Shown: positions 12,604 through 24,149 of the stretch, in pieces
Layout: every line of letters starts with the position of its first letter
Position numbering within the stretch: position 1 is the first letter of the stretch
NCBI GenBank assembly: GCA_029216955.1
Contig: JANAVB010004103.1
Location: 43,501 to 107,500, forward strand
Source of the DNA: Iris pallida
Lineage: Eukaryota; Streptophyta; Magnoliopsida; Asparagales; Iridaceae
Reading direction: 5' to 3'
Length of the DNA stretch: 64,000 nt
Made by a program: the position numbers and the translations under genes
The notes under the pieces: model-generated
Databases searched by the model: none
Seen by the model: only the letters and a program-made list of their open reading frames with translations
Told to the model about the DNA's origin: nothing

Positions 12604-12719
12604 CAATGATAGAAACAAAACAAGAACTAACAAGCAATACTAATAACAAACAACAAAATTAAAATAAATAAATAAATAAATGAAATAATAAAAAAAATAA
12701 AAAAAACTCACACTTTTCC

Positions 12720-13840
12720 AGCAAACGCAGCTTGGTTGCTGCCGCACTTTAGAAAAGAAGGGGGGAGAGAAAAAAAGTCAACCCAAAACAAAAAAAAGGA
12801 AATGGAAGAAGGGATCAGCGAAGGAGAGAGCGGGGCGCTCGACGGGAAAGAGAGGGAGAAGAAATCGAGGGCGGTCAGCCATGGGCTGTGCGGGAGAGAT
12901 GAGGAGAGGCTGCGATTCTCGAGCGCGCGGGTTGGAGTCGTCAGCTCGACGAGGAAAGCGGTGGTTGGTGGGGGCGGCGCGCGCTCGGCGCTGGACGCGG
13001 CGGTTGGAAAACTCGCCGGAGGGGTCGAGTATGGGGGTCGCTGTATGCTGGAGGGTGGGAGGCTTTGCTACTAGGCCCTGACCTAGGGCGGTGGGTCACG
13101 ACAACGCTGCCGGTCGGTTGCGGATCTGGAGGCGAGGATGGCCGCGTCAACACGACGAATGGCGACAGCGAGAGCGGGACGCTCACCGGCCTGGCCACGA
13201 GCGGAGGGCTCGACATCGGGGTTAGTAGGTCATGGGGTTTAGGGTTTTATTTGGGGGTAGTGATGGTGGTTACGTCGGTGGCGGGTTCGGGGTTTATTTG
13301 TCTGGAAGGAGACGATGGCAGTACGGTGGTGGTAGGCCGGAGTTGGCCGAAAAGCGGGGGTGAGTAATTTGGTGGTAATGATGTTGGTTTGCTATGGTGG
13401 CGGGTGGCCAATGGCGAGTCTGGTGGACGGGCGATGATGGGTGCCGTTACAGGGGCGACACATCGAGGGGTCGGCGGAAGTCTGGCCCTTGGCTAAGACA
13501 GGAAAGAGGGTGGTTGGGAAAAAGGAGCAGGCGCACGCCGAGGGTTGAAGCTGGAAGGCTCGGGGGAAGTTTGTCGTGGAAATCCACCGCCGCTGGTTGG
13601 TTGCGGTGAGGTACAGGAGCTGGTGGTGATGGATGGCACGGGAGGCTGGCCAGGGATGGTCTGAGTCGGAAGGTCGGGTGGACACGGGATGGAAGTTATG
13701 GGGGGTTGGATTGTGTCCTGCGTGGCACGGGAACAAAGTTGTGTCCGGCATGTCGGACACGGAGAGGATCTATGTATTTGTAATAGAAAAATTATAGTGG
13801 ATGGGAAGGGGGCACGGACACGATGCACGGATTTTTGGGT
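12720..13840 (-). other. GC-rich leader island inside LTR copy B
   Basis: Counterpart of 7640-8770. A small deletion near 12907 and other indels shift the low-complexity frames relative to copy A, which argues against a protein-coding role. Confidence 0.6.
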
Positions 13841-13885
13841 TTGTGGAAATTTGTGGATGTGTGGAATTTATGGAGGAGTACCTAC

Positions 13886-13894
13886 CTATTTATA
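13886..13894 (-). promoter_or_regulatory. TATA box of LTR copy B
   Basis: TATAAATAG on the minus strand upstream of the GC-rich leader, as in copy A. Confidence 0.65.
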
Positions 13895-15479
13895 GGATAT
13901 GGAAATTCCCAGTTGGATAAAGATTAGGATTTATTCAAAACCCGAATAGATAATTCAATTATTAAATTTAAACCAATACATTCATATCTAAATCTAAATC
14001 CAAATCCAATTTAAATATAGATAAATAACACATTTAAATTAAACTATTTAATTTAAATCAATAAATCTAATCACCATTTAATTTATCATAAATAAATCAA
14101 AAATATCTTTTTATAGAATTTATATAATAATTAATTTCAAAAATCATAATAAATATTTAAGTATTAATAGGAAAATTTCACACTACCTTTTTATTTAAAT
14201 AGCATAATAATTTCGAAAATGAGAATAAATATTTTAAATAGCAATATGAAATATCCTTAAAAATTTCGAAAATAGACATAAATATTCAAATATTTAGAAT
14301 GCCTTCTTGCTAAATAATTTATTATAAATAATAAAAATTATTTTTTTTGAAAATGTACATGAAATAATTTTCATGTGTTTTAGTCGAGTAGAATATTCAC
14401 ATAAATCTAGTTTTCTAAATTACCATTAAAATAAGATAGCTTTTTTAAAATAATTAAAATACTAAGTTTGGCAACCTCGACTAAAAATAATTATTATATA
14501 TATTTTTTGAAACCATCACCGATAATAAAATAAAAAATATTTTTCTAAAAATATGTACCTCGCATATATTCGCACTCGACGAGTAATTACGAAAAAAAAC
14601 GTAAATTCCCGCACGACGTACAATACGACTATGCGACGTATAAATACAAAAAAAATTAGTACTAAAAATATAGTAGAAATTTAGGGGTTTTACACAATAG
14701 GTAGTATAGAATCGGTAAAGGATTAGGAAAGATGGGCTGGGTCATGGACATGAGAATGATCGTAGAAATTTGGATAAATAATATCTATAAAATTTGAATT
14801 TATTTTATGAAGCTTGAAAACTAGTTTTTCCATGAGTCAAAAATATTCATACTTAAGTAAAGAAAACTCTTAAGTTGTAAAAATAGGATTTATAGGTATA
14901 AACTATATTTTATTAGTAAAAATAATAATTTAGATAATTATTTTAAAAGTAATTATGAAATTAGTTTAATATTAGGAACTATATTCTTATGGTAAAAAAT
15001 AGTTCTATATAATTATCAATAATATAGAAATTGGTTGAGGGTTTTAAAGCCACAGTTATGTAGGCTAAGTCAACAATAATATTTATATATTTTACAAGAA
15101 AATTTTGAAAGGATTGGTTAATCATGATAAAATACCAAAATCAATTATTAATAATAATTACAAAAATCTCTAGAACTTACATTATAAAAAATAATAATAA
15201 TAGTAATAACAGAAATATTAAGTATGATGTTTGCAATAATAATACAATCTAACAAAAACAAAAATAGTAATAATGATGAATAATAATAATATTAATAATC
15301 CTAATAATAATAATATAAAAAATATATCAGTTAACATTAAAAAGTAAAAACAAAACACACACACTTCAATAAAAAGCAACAGAACCCAAAAATAATAATA
15401 ATAGAAATATAAATTATTATAAAGTAACTTGCAGAAAAAAGAAAGATAGGAAAGGAGGGAGAGAGAAGAAAGAGAGGGA

Positions 15480-16420
15480 AAGGAAGCGGATGAGGAAAAG
15501 AGAGGGTGCCGGAGGTCTTCCCGGCGACGGAGGGAGCGAGAGAGGCCAGCGGCTGCGGAGGCTTGCAGCGGCGGAGGTGGCACAGGCGGCCGGCCAGTCC
15601 TGGGGAGACGAGGGGTGGACTTCGCCGAGCGCAGCCACCGAGCGTTGGCCACGTCGATATCGACGTAGGAGGTCGGGTGCGGCGAAGGGACTCTGCGTGG
15701 TCGGGGAAGACGCACGCAGCGGCGGGTTCGGGATCCGGCCGGCCGCCACGGTGAGTGGGTTGGTGGTGGAGGTGGCGTGTGTGTGTTTTAATTTGGTTGT
15801 GGTGGTCGTGATGATTTTTGGGGGACTTTGGTGCGGTAGTCGGTCACTCTGTTCATGGTGACCGGGGTGATATGGGTCGGTCAGCCGAGGAACGAAGGTG
15901 GAGCGGATCTGGGTTCACGGCACGAAGGGGTTGGTATGGCTGTATGGTCTGTGGCGGGTGGCGGCGATGGTGGCTACGGTGGTTGTTTGGTGATGATGTG
16001 GGTTCTGGTGTGGGGGAAGTCTACCGTGGGGATGACGGTGACCGGTGGCAGGATGGCTGTATGGATGGTGGTGATAGTTCTGTTTTGTGGCGGCGACCAG
16101 GGGCAGTCGCCCGGCTAGGGAGGTATTGGTGGTGCGGCCCCGAGCGGTGGCCATGGTGGTGCTGTTGATGGTTTGGTTGGTGTTGGGTGACCGGTTGCGG
16201 CGACACGGGTCGGCAACGTGGTGGCGGTGAAGGAGGTTGTAGCTGCCGATTTGTCGAGAACATGAGGGTGGCTGGAATTGGTGTTGTATCGGGTACGTGT
16301 CCTGCGAGACACGGGAAGACGTCGAGTCTGGGGTTGTCGGACGGAACAAATTTATAACTGTAATGGAGAGAATATAGTGGATGGGTAGGGGCACGACCAC
16401 GGACACGATGCACAAGTTTT
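15480..16420 (-). other. GC-rich leader island of the outer solo LTR
   Basis: GC-rich block in the right part of the outer LTR, downstream (minus sense) of TATAAAAGG. It holds low-complexity frames on both strands with no recognised domain. It is only partly similar to the islands at 7640 and 12720, so the outer LTR belongs to a diverged subfamily. Confidence 0.55.
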
Positions 16421-16462
16421 GGGTTGTGGAAATTCATGGAAAAAAAGAGGGCAAGTACCTCT

Positions 16463-16471
16463 CCTTTTATA
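16463..16471 (-). promoter_or_regulatory. TATA box of the outer solo LTR
   Basis: TATAAAAGG on the minus strand directly ahead of the GC-rich leader island, at the same relative place as in the nested element's LTRs. Confidence 0.6.
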
Positions 16472-17166
16472 GGAGGTGGGAATCCCATTAGGATAAGGAC
16501 TAGGGGGTTTTAAATCTCTCATTAGATAATTTAATATTAAAATAAATAGATTTAAAGTGAATTCAATCCAAATTCGAATCAAATTAAATCTAAGTAAATC
16601 CATCTTTACATTAAAAATAGAATCCAAAAAATACATTCATATTTATAAATCATAATAATTAATTTAAATATCAATCAAACAAATTTTTAAAAATAAATTT
16701 TTATGAACACTAAAATTATAATAATAATTAATTTCGAAAATTCATAATAAGTATTTAAATATTAATAGAAGATAACTTACAAAACCTTTTTGCAAATAAA
16801 AAAAAGTAATATCAATTAGTTTTTGAAACTCAAAATATGCATGGAAATAATTTCCATGCACCTTGCAAGTAGAATAGAATAAAAGTATTATTTATCTAAA
16901 TCATTACTTATACTTGTATAAATCATTTTTATAGTAATAAAAATAAAACATCTGACTAAATTTTTGTGGAAAAAAATATTTATATACCAATTATTTACTC
17001 TTTATGTATTTCAAAAACAAAACTATTTAATATATTTACGAAACCTAAAATAAACTCTTTATGTAAAATAACTAAATAAATAAATATCACGTATGTACGT
17101 ACTCGCACTTGTCGTATAAATATTCGCATAAAACAAAAAATGTAGTAAACTTTTAGGGAGTTTATA

Positions 17167-17171
17167 GACTA
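17167..17171. repeat. Target site duplication GACTA, right copy
   Basis: Matches 4269-4273 exactly and closes the outer solo LTR insertion. Confidence 0.85.
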
Positions 17172-18480
17172 TATCGATGGAATTCAGGTTGATAGTTGAC
17201 TTTTGACCTCGGCAAAGCTATCACTGAAGCAGAAGGCGTATATCATGCTGGAATGAGAGTAGCCTTCAAGGAGGGAACACGGCCATCAAGTGAGGTGTGC
17301 TCACTCAAAGTCATGTTGCATGATTTGTACTTGGCCGACTTCTTCGATTTGGTAGAAAGGACAGATGTCTTCTGTTCGAAATCAGCGACTAGGTCGGGAT
17401 GGACCACATGATTTTGCCTTAAGCTGTCGACAACGGTACTAAACCATCGTTTCGTGCTGGCGGAAGGTTGACAATCTCTATAGTTGCTTTTGGTATCGGA
17501 ACGACACCGTCAGGAACTAGTTGAGCAGAGAAGTCTCCAAATTGTAGCGAGACGACATTGGCTGTCACCATCTTTTCATCCTTTTAGAGAGTGAGTGCCT
17601 TGGCATTGACTAGCTCTTTGATATTTCCTATGAGTACGTAGCATACCCTGGTTGGATGACCCAAAAATCAGTGATACATACAATACTTAGGATTGTCAGT
17701 TTTACCTACTTCGTCTGGGCACTTGATTTTGAGTAGTTGAAGCTTATTGCTTTAGATTAAGCAATCGAAGATGCTCATGACATCATCACCATCAAAAGAA
17801 TATTCCTTCTTGGGTTGTGGTGCTGTCCTCTGTGGAGGTGCTGCTGCTATAGGTGCTGGCTGACCTACATTGATGGCTAAGGTTTCTTTATGCTTGCAAG
17901 CATTTGGGTTGCTGCCGCTACTGGTAGTAGGATGCTTATCTTTGTCAAGATTTGGCATCGGGATACCTAGTTTCTTAAACTTTTCAGCGCTGTCTTCGGC
18001 TGCTCTGGCACTTACTATGAAGCAACCCCAATCTTGATATTGTGTTGGTCCCGTCCACATGCTGACTATAGATAACAAGTTTGATTTGCAAGTATATATA
18101 GTCAATGCGTCAGGGGACCTAGAGGAATTTTTAGTGCCTCTCGACGGAAACGCACTATGAAACGTTCGGCTATTTCATTGGATTTTTGTTTGATTTTGGT
18201 AAGGATAGACATGGTCATGTCGTGCGTCCCTTCATAGAATCGTTCCAAGAACATCTATTTCAAGGCTGCAAAGGATGCTATGCAACCATCTGGTAGGCTT
18301 CGATACCAATCATAAGCAACGCCTGCTAAGCATCCAACAAGTACTCTAGTGAGTAGAGCATCATTCTGTTGGAAGTGATCAGTCATCATCTCGAGGTGAT
18401 TGATGTATTCACTGAGAGATGTAGTGCCGTCAAATAGCATTATGGTCGGCGACTTATATTTGGGCGACAATGGGACTTCC
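17167..18480 (-). pseudogene. Tat-type Gypsy Gag, middle and nucleocapsid (piece 2 of 3)
   Basis: Reading down from 18480 on the minus strand: EVPLSPKYKSPTIMLFDGTT, then YINHLEMMTDHFQQNDALL and VAYDWYRSLP, the capsid-like Gag fold of plant Gypsy elements (retrotransposon gag family). Further on come a Gln/Pro-rich linker (near 17800-17900) and a nucleocapsid-like motif (YCMYH, GHPTRVC near 17640-17690). Stops and frameshifts break it. It joins 42903 upstream (…FEAFKQKEGLQKL) and 4273 downstream. Gag would have formed the particle shell. Confidence 0.75.
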
Positions 18481-18752
18481 TGTAACTCTTTAATTTTATA
18501 TTATATTTAAAGTTGATTTATTAAATTTAAGTTGTTGAAATAATAATAATATTATTATTTAGATAATTCAATTAGTGATAAAAATATATATTTATTTTTT
18601 AAATAATAATTAGTTGTAACTCCCAACCTCTTACATTCGTAACTCCCAACCTCTTACATTCATAACTTCCAACCTTTTACATTCCGTAACTCCTAACCTT
18701 TTCCATTCCATAACCCCCGACTCTTCACATTCGTAACTTTCCTTCATTTTTC

Positions 18753-18759
18753 TATAAAA
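18753..18759 (+). promoter_or_regulatory. TATA box of the Tekay 5' LTR
   Basis: TATAAAA about 270 bp into the LTR, conserved in the 3' LTR at 33186-33192. Confidence 0.65.
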
Positions 18760-19178
18760 AAAGAAATGTTGAGACAAGACAAAACTCATTACCATATTCT
18801 TCCTTTGGAACAACCCAGCGACCCAAGCCACCGGAGCTGCACCGACGAGCCGAGCTTCGTCGACAACTGACGAACTACGTCCTTCTTGTTCATCAAGTAC
18901 TAAACTCTAGCCTTGGTATAGTTTAAATCTAAGCATGCTAACACCAAACCAATCTTGACCTAGTGGTCACCTGACCAGCCCTAGGATTTAGTCCCGACAG
19001 ACCTTAGTTTGAGCCCTCACCCTTGCATATTTTTATATATATAGATATATATAATGTCTAGAATAAAATATACAGTGTTAGATTCTGTTTCTAACATAGA
19101 ACCAAATCTGACCTATTGGTCAGAGCAGCTGTGTTAGAACCCTATCTAGGAAGCCTGACTTCGAGCCCCTGGCTTTGT

Positions 19179-19181
<3 letters not shown>

Positions 19182-19238
<57 letters not shown>
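19182..19238. repeat. (AT)n microsatellite
   Basis: About 57 bp of AT repeat in the Tekay 5' LTR. The 3' LTR counterpart at 41834-41914 is longer. Confidence 0.95.
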
Positions 19239-20204
19239 TATTAATAATACAGAAATTGTATTATTTTATCATATGTTATGAATTTTGTATTTTTATTAAT
19301 ACTTTTACATTGTGTAAAATTTATGTGAAATTCAGATAAATAGTAATTTTAGTTGTAGTATTCATTTATGAATTTTACAGAATTATTTATTCATTAAATA
19401 TATTATTTAGTAATTAAAAACAGTAATTACAAAATTGTGAAAACTGTGTATTTTAATTTTTATGCATGTTTAATACTGTTAATAAATGTTGGAAAAATAC
19501 TGGTAATTGGCGTTTTCATTTGTAGTATTTAGCTATAAATTTTCTATCATTAAATATTATTATTTATATTTTTTATTGATTAAAAACTGAAAGTAGTATT
19601 TCATGTATTTTATGTATATTGATTTTTAGTAAATAATAAACCGTGCTATAAAATTAAATAAAATTCAGAATCAAATAGTAGATTTTTTGTAGATCATTTA
19701 CATATATTTACATGTTAATTTTAGGTTACTTTGATATGCTAAAAATTATTTTCTGTTAACAATTAATTATAAATAATTGTTTTTAAAGTAGTTTCTGATT
19801 CAAATAATTCTATAAATAGTAATTTATGTCCAAAAATTCTACAAATTTAATACCTTCATTATTTTGCCTAGTTTGACCAATGAAAAATAGTAGCATGTTA
19901 GTTTGAGACCTGTAACTATTTAAATAAACGTTGTCGGACCCCTTTTCATAAATACTTTATTTATTTGGTAATTAAAATAAAATATTTTTAATTATTAGTA
20001 CATTTCTGTAAAATATAAGTAATCCATGACTCGTGGTTTTAACTTAATAAAATCTAATTTTTATGTGTATTAAATATTGTGTTAGTCTTAATGTTCAATA
20101 TTAGGACTAGTGTGCCATATCTAGCACAACGTGACCAAGTAAGTAGCACAACACATAGGTAACATTTAACATTTAAACTAAAAAAACTTTATACCTTGTT
20201 ACAG

Positions 20205-20932
20205 CTTGAGGACTTTAGACATCAACATTTAACAACAATCCTTTTCAGTAAAACAAGGCAAGTACACTACAATTTTACGTTCCTGTTCATGATTCCTATT
20301 TCGCATTTTAGACTTTCGTTACATGTTTCATACTTTTCCTTTAAGTTGTTCTTTACAAGTATCTCAAGTTTTATTTAGCGTTTCTCAAGTTGTACTTTTC
20401 TTACATGTTTCAAGTGGTACTATTCTTACATGTTTCAAGTTGTATTCCTCTTACACATGTCTTACACTTGCATGGGTTGCGAAAATGTCTAGTTAACATG
20501 TGATCAAAGCTCGTAGTGTAGCACATGCATCCGAGCTTGATTTCCAATCGTGCACGTGTAGTCAATGTCGTACCCCAATGTTGTCTTTATTTACATGTTA
20601 CAAGTTCTCCTATTATAGCCGATCACATATCTATTAGCTTTTCAAAATCACTTTACATAGTCATATCTCTTGTCATATTGCAATCGTTATTTCTTGCTGT
20701 AATTACAAATTCTAGTTATGATTTCCTTATTTTCATGTCTTTCCATATTTGTCATTTCTATGTTTTACTAACTGTAAGTTGTAGGGTTGTACTTTGCTCA
20801 TTTCCTGATTGGATCGTTGCAGGTGAATTGACCGAGGAGGAGTTGCTTTGCAATTCATACTATGGATCTCCCACTGAGATGCTAGACCGCATCCCAGAGG
20901 ATGTCCCTGCTGGAGAATACCATATAGCTTAG
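20205..20932 (+). other. Candidate spliced leader exons and micro-ORF tail, Tekay 5' LTR
   Basis: Exon 20205-20257 ends AAG|GCAAGTACA and exon 20823-20932 starts after GTTGCAG. The second exon is open in the frame ELTEEELLCNSYYG..., then PEDVPAGEYHIA and TAG at 20930-20932. Joining the exons keeps the frame open back to a TAA about 40 nt into the first exon; there is no ATG in that frame. The 3' LTR copy (42545-42654) keeps the last-exon frame with a few replacements. The tail resembles the last exons at 29944-29841 and 44824-44933. Confidence 0.4.
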
Positions 20933-21213
20933 CTTACATTTTGCTTTTTTTAACTTCGTTTGTAATAAATAGTTAACATTCATTTTGCTGGATTTGCTTC
21001 TAGTTTACTATTTCTTTGGGAATGTAACTAAGTGACATCTTTGGATTTATTTCTATTTTATCTCGATATAGATGTTGTGATTAATCTGATTTAATATAAA
21101 TTTGAAGATAATTAAAGGTTTAGAACAGCTTACTACGTTGTGACTCATAGCGTAGGCTTGACGTGTCCGACACGTGTCCGAATATTCGGGAGCGGGTCGT
21201 GACATGTTTTTAT

Positions 21214-21231
21214 TGGTGGCCCATGCAGGTC
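21214..21231 (+). other. Primer-binding site, tRNA-Ile type
   Basis: TGGTGGCCCATGCAGGTC, 9 nt after the 5' LTR end. It is identical to the sites at 10839 (minus), 45275 and 51491. Tekay elements usually use initiator tRNA-Met (TGGTATCAGAGC), so this is unusual. Confidence 0.7.
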
Positions 21232-21317
21232 AGCCTAATAACACTTAGGACATAAAGTGTTAATTAGGGGACTTTCTAGATTAAGAAGAATCATCACAAC
21301 ATAGGACCGATAGTATA

Positions 21318-21325
21318 TATATACT
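21318..21325. repeat. hAT target site duplication, left copy
   Basis: TATATACT before the hAT left end. It recurs at 25003-25010, two bases (AA) beyond the right terminal CACCCTG. hAT elements make 8-bp duplications. The 2-bp offset may be an imprecise end or chance in AT-rich sequence. Confidence 0.6.
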
Positions 21326-21333
21326 CAGGGTGT
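21326..21333 (+). repeat. hAT left terminal inverted repeat
   Basis: CAGGGTGT; inverted match at 24993-25000. Short imperfect TIRs starting CAGGG are typical of hAT elements. Confidence 0.75.
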
Positions 21334-22030
21334 TACATGGGCCGGTTCCGCCCGAGCCCGTCCATTAGTAAATTCGGTCCGGGCTGGGTTCACCCGCCCG
21401 AGCCCAAGCCCGGCCCGGCCCGGACTGGTGTGACTTTTTTATATGCAACGTTAGGCCCGGTTCAGCCCGGCCCGGTCAGACCCGCCCATGCCCGAGCCAG
21501 GCCCAGTTCGGCCGGCTGAGCCGAATTTTGCAAAAAAAAAATTATTTTTTATTTTTTTAAATCATTGTTCCCCTTTTACCAAAATGCCCCCATTTTGTGA
21601 TCGTTTTATGATAGTTATAGGGGGTATTTTGGTCTTTTTGACCAAAATGACCAAAAATCCTTTACAACAACTATATTTTGAGGGTATGGGGGGTCATTTG
21701 GCTTCCCAAAAATTCTATAAATTTGCCATGAAACTTTTATTTCAAACACAAACAATTCCATCCTTCTCAAAAAAAAAAAATCCAAATCGCAAGAAGATTT
21801 CAAGAAAGTTGTGCTCTAAATTCCGGCGATCTACGACTTCCCGATCAAGCAATTTCGACGATCTACGACTTCATCTTTCTAATTGTTTATTTTTTTAATT
21901 TACATTTACGAAATAGTTTTCCTTCCTCTATCTCTCTAGTTTTTTGCCAAAAAAACTAATTTTTTATTATTTTTTCGGTATCCCCTTCCATCTTTATAAT
22001 CCTTTATATATTTTTATTTATCTTTTTAAA

Positions 22031-24115
22031 ATGGCCGGACAAGGTTCAAACCAAGCTAATGATGCTTTTGAAATTTATAATTCTTTTTTCGAGGAAAATC
22101 TTATTCCTGACGATTTAGTTGGTTCCCCTCCTGAAATTGGTAGCAATGTACCAAAAATGTTGTAAAGAGAAAGCCAAAAAGTAAAAGTTTAGGAATTTTT
22201 TATTCTTCTTAATGAAACTAAACCTGATGGCTCACTTGTTTTAGATCAAAAAGGTGAAGCAGTTCCGTACGGGGCCCAATGCAAGAAATGTTTCCGTATA
22301 TACAAATAGAAGAGGGGAGGTGGCACGGGCACACTCTCAAGACACTACGATACTTGCTACGGTCCAAGCTCAATTCCGGTGACCCAAACTCATATAAGTT
22401 TTGGAGGCACTGCGACTTCTTCGGTGGGTACGTTTTCCTATTCAGCTTCCCGTCATAAAACTGAATTTACTAAATATATTATTGTTGATGAACTTCCATT
22501 TACTTCGGGTGAAAGTGAATCTTTATATGATTATGCCACAATTGTTTTAAATTCTTGTTTTAATAAAGTTACTAGAGGCGCTGCTACAAAAGAGGGTATT
22601 AGACTCTTTAAAGAAATGAGACTTGCTTTAAAAGAAACGTTTTCGCATGCTAATAAACTAGCTATTACTTCTGATGTGTGGACAAGTGAACAAAATTATG
22701 CTTATATTTGTATCACAGCACACTATATAGATTCATTGTGGATGTTGCAAAAGCGCATCGTCTGTTTAAAAACTTTAGAATGTCCACACACGGGCTCCGC
22801 AATTGCCACTTGTATTTTAAAACACTTGCGTGACTTTGATATTCACAACAAGATTCAGTCTGTATCTTTTGATAATGCTAGTAATAATACTGCTGCTATA
22901 AATTCATTGTCTTTACTATTTCAACCTATTTTGGAAGGTAGATTATTGCATATTAGGTGTGCTTGCCATATTATTAACTTAGTTGTAAAAGAATGTCTTG
23001 AATTTTTTAGTACACATTTAGCGACTCTCAAAAATTGTTTACACAGCTTGAACACGTCTCCTAGTAGGCAACAAGCTTTTAAAAATACATGTACACATTT
23101 TAGTATTCGTTTTAGAAGATTTGTTGAGGATGTTCCACATAGATGGAATTTGACATATTTAATATTGAAATTCGCACTTTCGTTTAAGGATGCTATTACA
23201 TATTTTTGTAACATTGATCATAATTTTGAATATCCAGTAACTGAAGATGATTGAATAGTTGCTACTTCTATATGTGAATTTTTGGAAATTTTTTACAAGG
23301 CTACATGCACTCTTTCTGGTGTATATTATCCTACTTCTTGTTTAGCTTTACGAGAATTTTTTAACATGTTTTGCTTGTTTTCTAAATATAGAAATGTTCC
23401 AAATTTTGACTATGTTGTCAAGAGAATGGAAGCTAAATTTACTAAATATTGGGGTGATGTAACTCTTTTATATTGTTTGTCTGCCATTTTTTTATCCTAC
23501 CATCAAATTAGATGGTGTAGAAGTTTTGTTATATGGCTATGCAGATAACATGGAACTTAAATCTTATGGATTTGAAATTGGAAGTAAATGTAGTTTTAGA
23601 AAGATTAGTACTACTTTATGATGATAATGTTGTGTCGACCCGACCCACTCAAGTTGGTACAAGTAGTAGCTCTGGCGTAGAGGACCACGTCAGTCGTTTA
23701 TTAAGAAGGAAGAAACAAAGACAATCTTCCCAACCCACTCAAGAGTTGTCTTTGTATTTAAGTTCTTATGAAGAAGAAGAGGAATCTTCAAATCACTTCA
23801 CCATTTTAGAATGGTAGAAAAAACACGACAAAAGATTTCCTATACTTTCTATAATTGCACGTGATCTACTAATGGTGCCGGTGTCCACGGCAGCATCGGA
23901 GTCTTGTTTTAGTGCAGGATCAAGGATGTTGAGCCTAAAGAGGAGCCGGTTGAAGCGGATATCTTGGAAGCTTGTGTTTGCGTTCAAGATTGAATTTTAG
24001 CAGAAAAAAGAACCCAAAACAAGAGGGATGCAGCTTATGACATCAATGAGCTGGACCTCGGATCGTTTGGATTGGGTGAAGCTTCTACAACCGAGGAGGA
24101 GGAGCAAGAAGAATG
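22031..24115 (+). pseudogene. hAT transposase, broken
   Basis: Starts at ATG 22031 (MAGQGSNQAND). A frame break at about 22163 precedes a BED-type zinc finger (CKKCFRIY, then GTLSRHYDTC, about 22280-22360). The main frame at 22379-23254 holds the RNase-H-like catalytic core with hAT landmarks: LAITSDVWTS, SFDNASNN and HIRCACHIINLVVKE. A TGA at 23252 interrupts it. The C-terminal hATC dimerisation region is at about 23820-23995 (ARDLLMVPVSTAASESCFS, broken by frame changes), and an acidic tail ends at TGA 24113-24115. Several frameshifts and stops make it non-functional. Confidence 0.85.
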
Positions 24116-24149
24116 ACTCAAGTCTAAGGTATGACCCTCCAAAAAAAAA

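Larger units (their letters stand above)
5767..14694 (-). mobile_element. Complete non-autonomous LTR retrotransposon with giant LTRs (LARD-like)
   Basis: Two direct LTRs (5767-9641, 3,875 bp, and 10865-14694, 3,830 bp) enclose only 1,223 bp. Orientation is minus: on that strand the LTR starts TGTAAAAC and ends GGGGC(A/G)TTACA, a PBS-like site lies 8 nt inside the right LTR, and the sequence next to the left LTR resembles the usual Gypsy 3' end (ATTTCGAGGACGAAATTC, then GGGTAGGA). The string ACACAAT occurs at both outer edges (5761-5767 and 14692-14698), so a 5-bp TSD of CACAA is likely but cannot be set exactly. No gag or pol is present, so autonomous relatives must supply the proteins. It sits inside a solo LTR of its own wider family. 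Confidence 0.85.
10865..14694 (-). repeat. 5' LTR (copy B) of the LARD-like element
   Basis: Same order of parts as copy A: TATA box at 13894-13886, GC-rich island at about 13840-12720, TAA run at 12562-12603, short exon ending at 11940, last exon 11216-11115, terminus at 10865. The many scattered substitutions and indels against copy A suggest the insertion is not recent. Confidence 0.85.
4274..17166 (-). mobile_element. Solo LTR (minus orientation) split by a nested element
   Basis: The LTR is 4274-5766 plus 14695-17166, about 3.97 kb after removing the nested element at 5767-14694. On the plus strand it begins TGTAACGCCCCAGTCCC, like the nested element's own LTRs, and ends TTTAGGGAGTTTATA where the relatives end TTTTACA, so the terminal CA has decayed to TA. 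It is flanked by GACTA on both sides and has no internal domain, so it is a solo LTR left by LTR-LTR recombination. It carries the family's parts on the minus strand: a TATA box at 16463-16471, a C-rich leader (16420-15480) and an AG|GCAAGT donor near 5618-5628. The following acceptor seen in its relatives (CCCCAG) has mutated to CCCATG. Confidence 0.85.
18481..21204 (+). repeat. 5' LTR of the Tekay-type element
   Basis: 2,724 bp, TGTAACTC...GTCGTGACA. Parts in order: TATA box (18753), leader with GC-rich segment (18810-18900), AT-rich stretch with (AT)n (19182-19238), short exon 20205-20257 after a TTGTTACAG acceptor, donor AAG|GCAAGTACA, acceptor GTTGCAG at 20816-20822, last exon 20823-20932, and terminus at 21204. 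The 3' LTR copy keeps most of these parts but lacks about 1.1 kb. Confidence 0.85.

Noticed and set aside
17196..17411. 71-codon plus-strand frame
   Set aside because: Antisense to the Tat nucleocapsid piece; no support.
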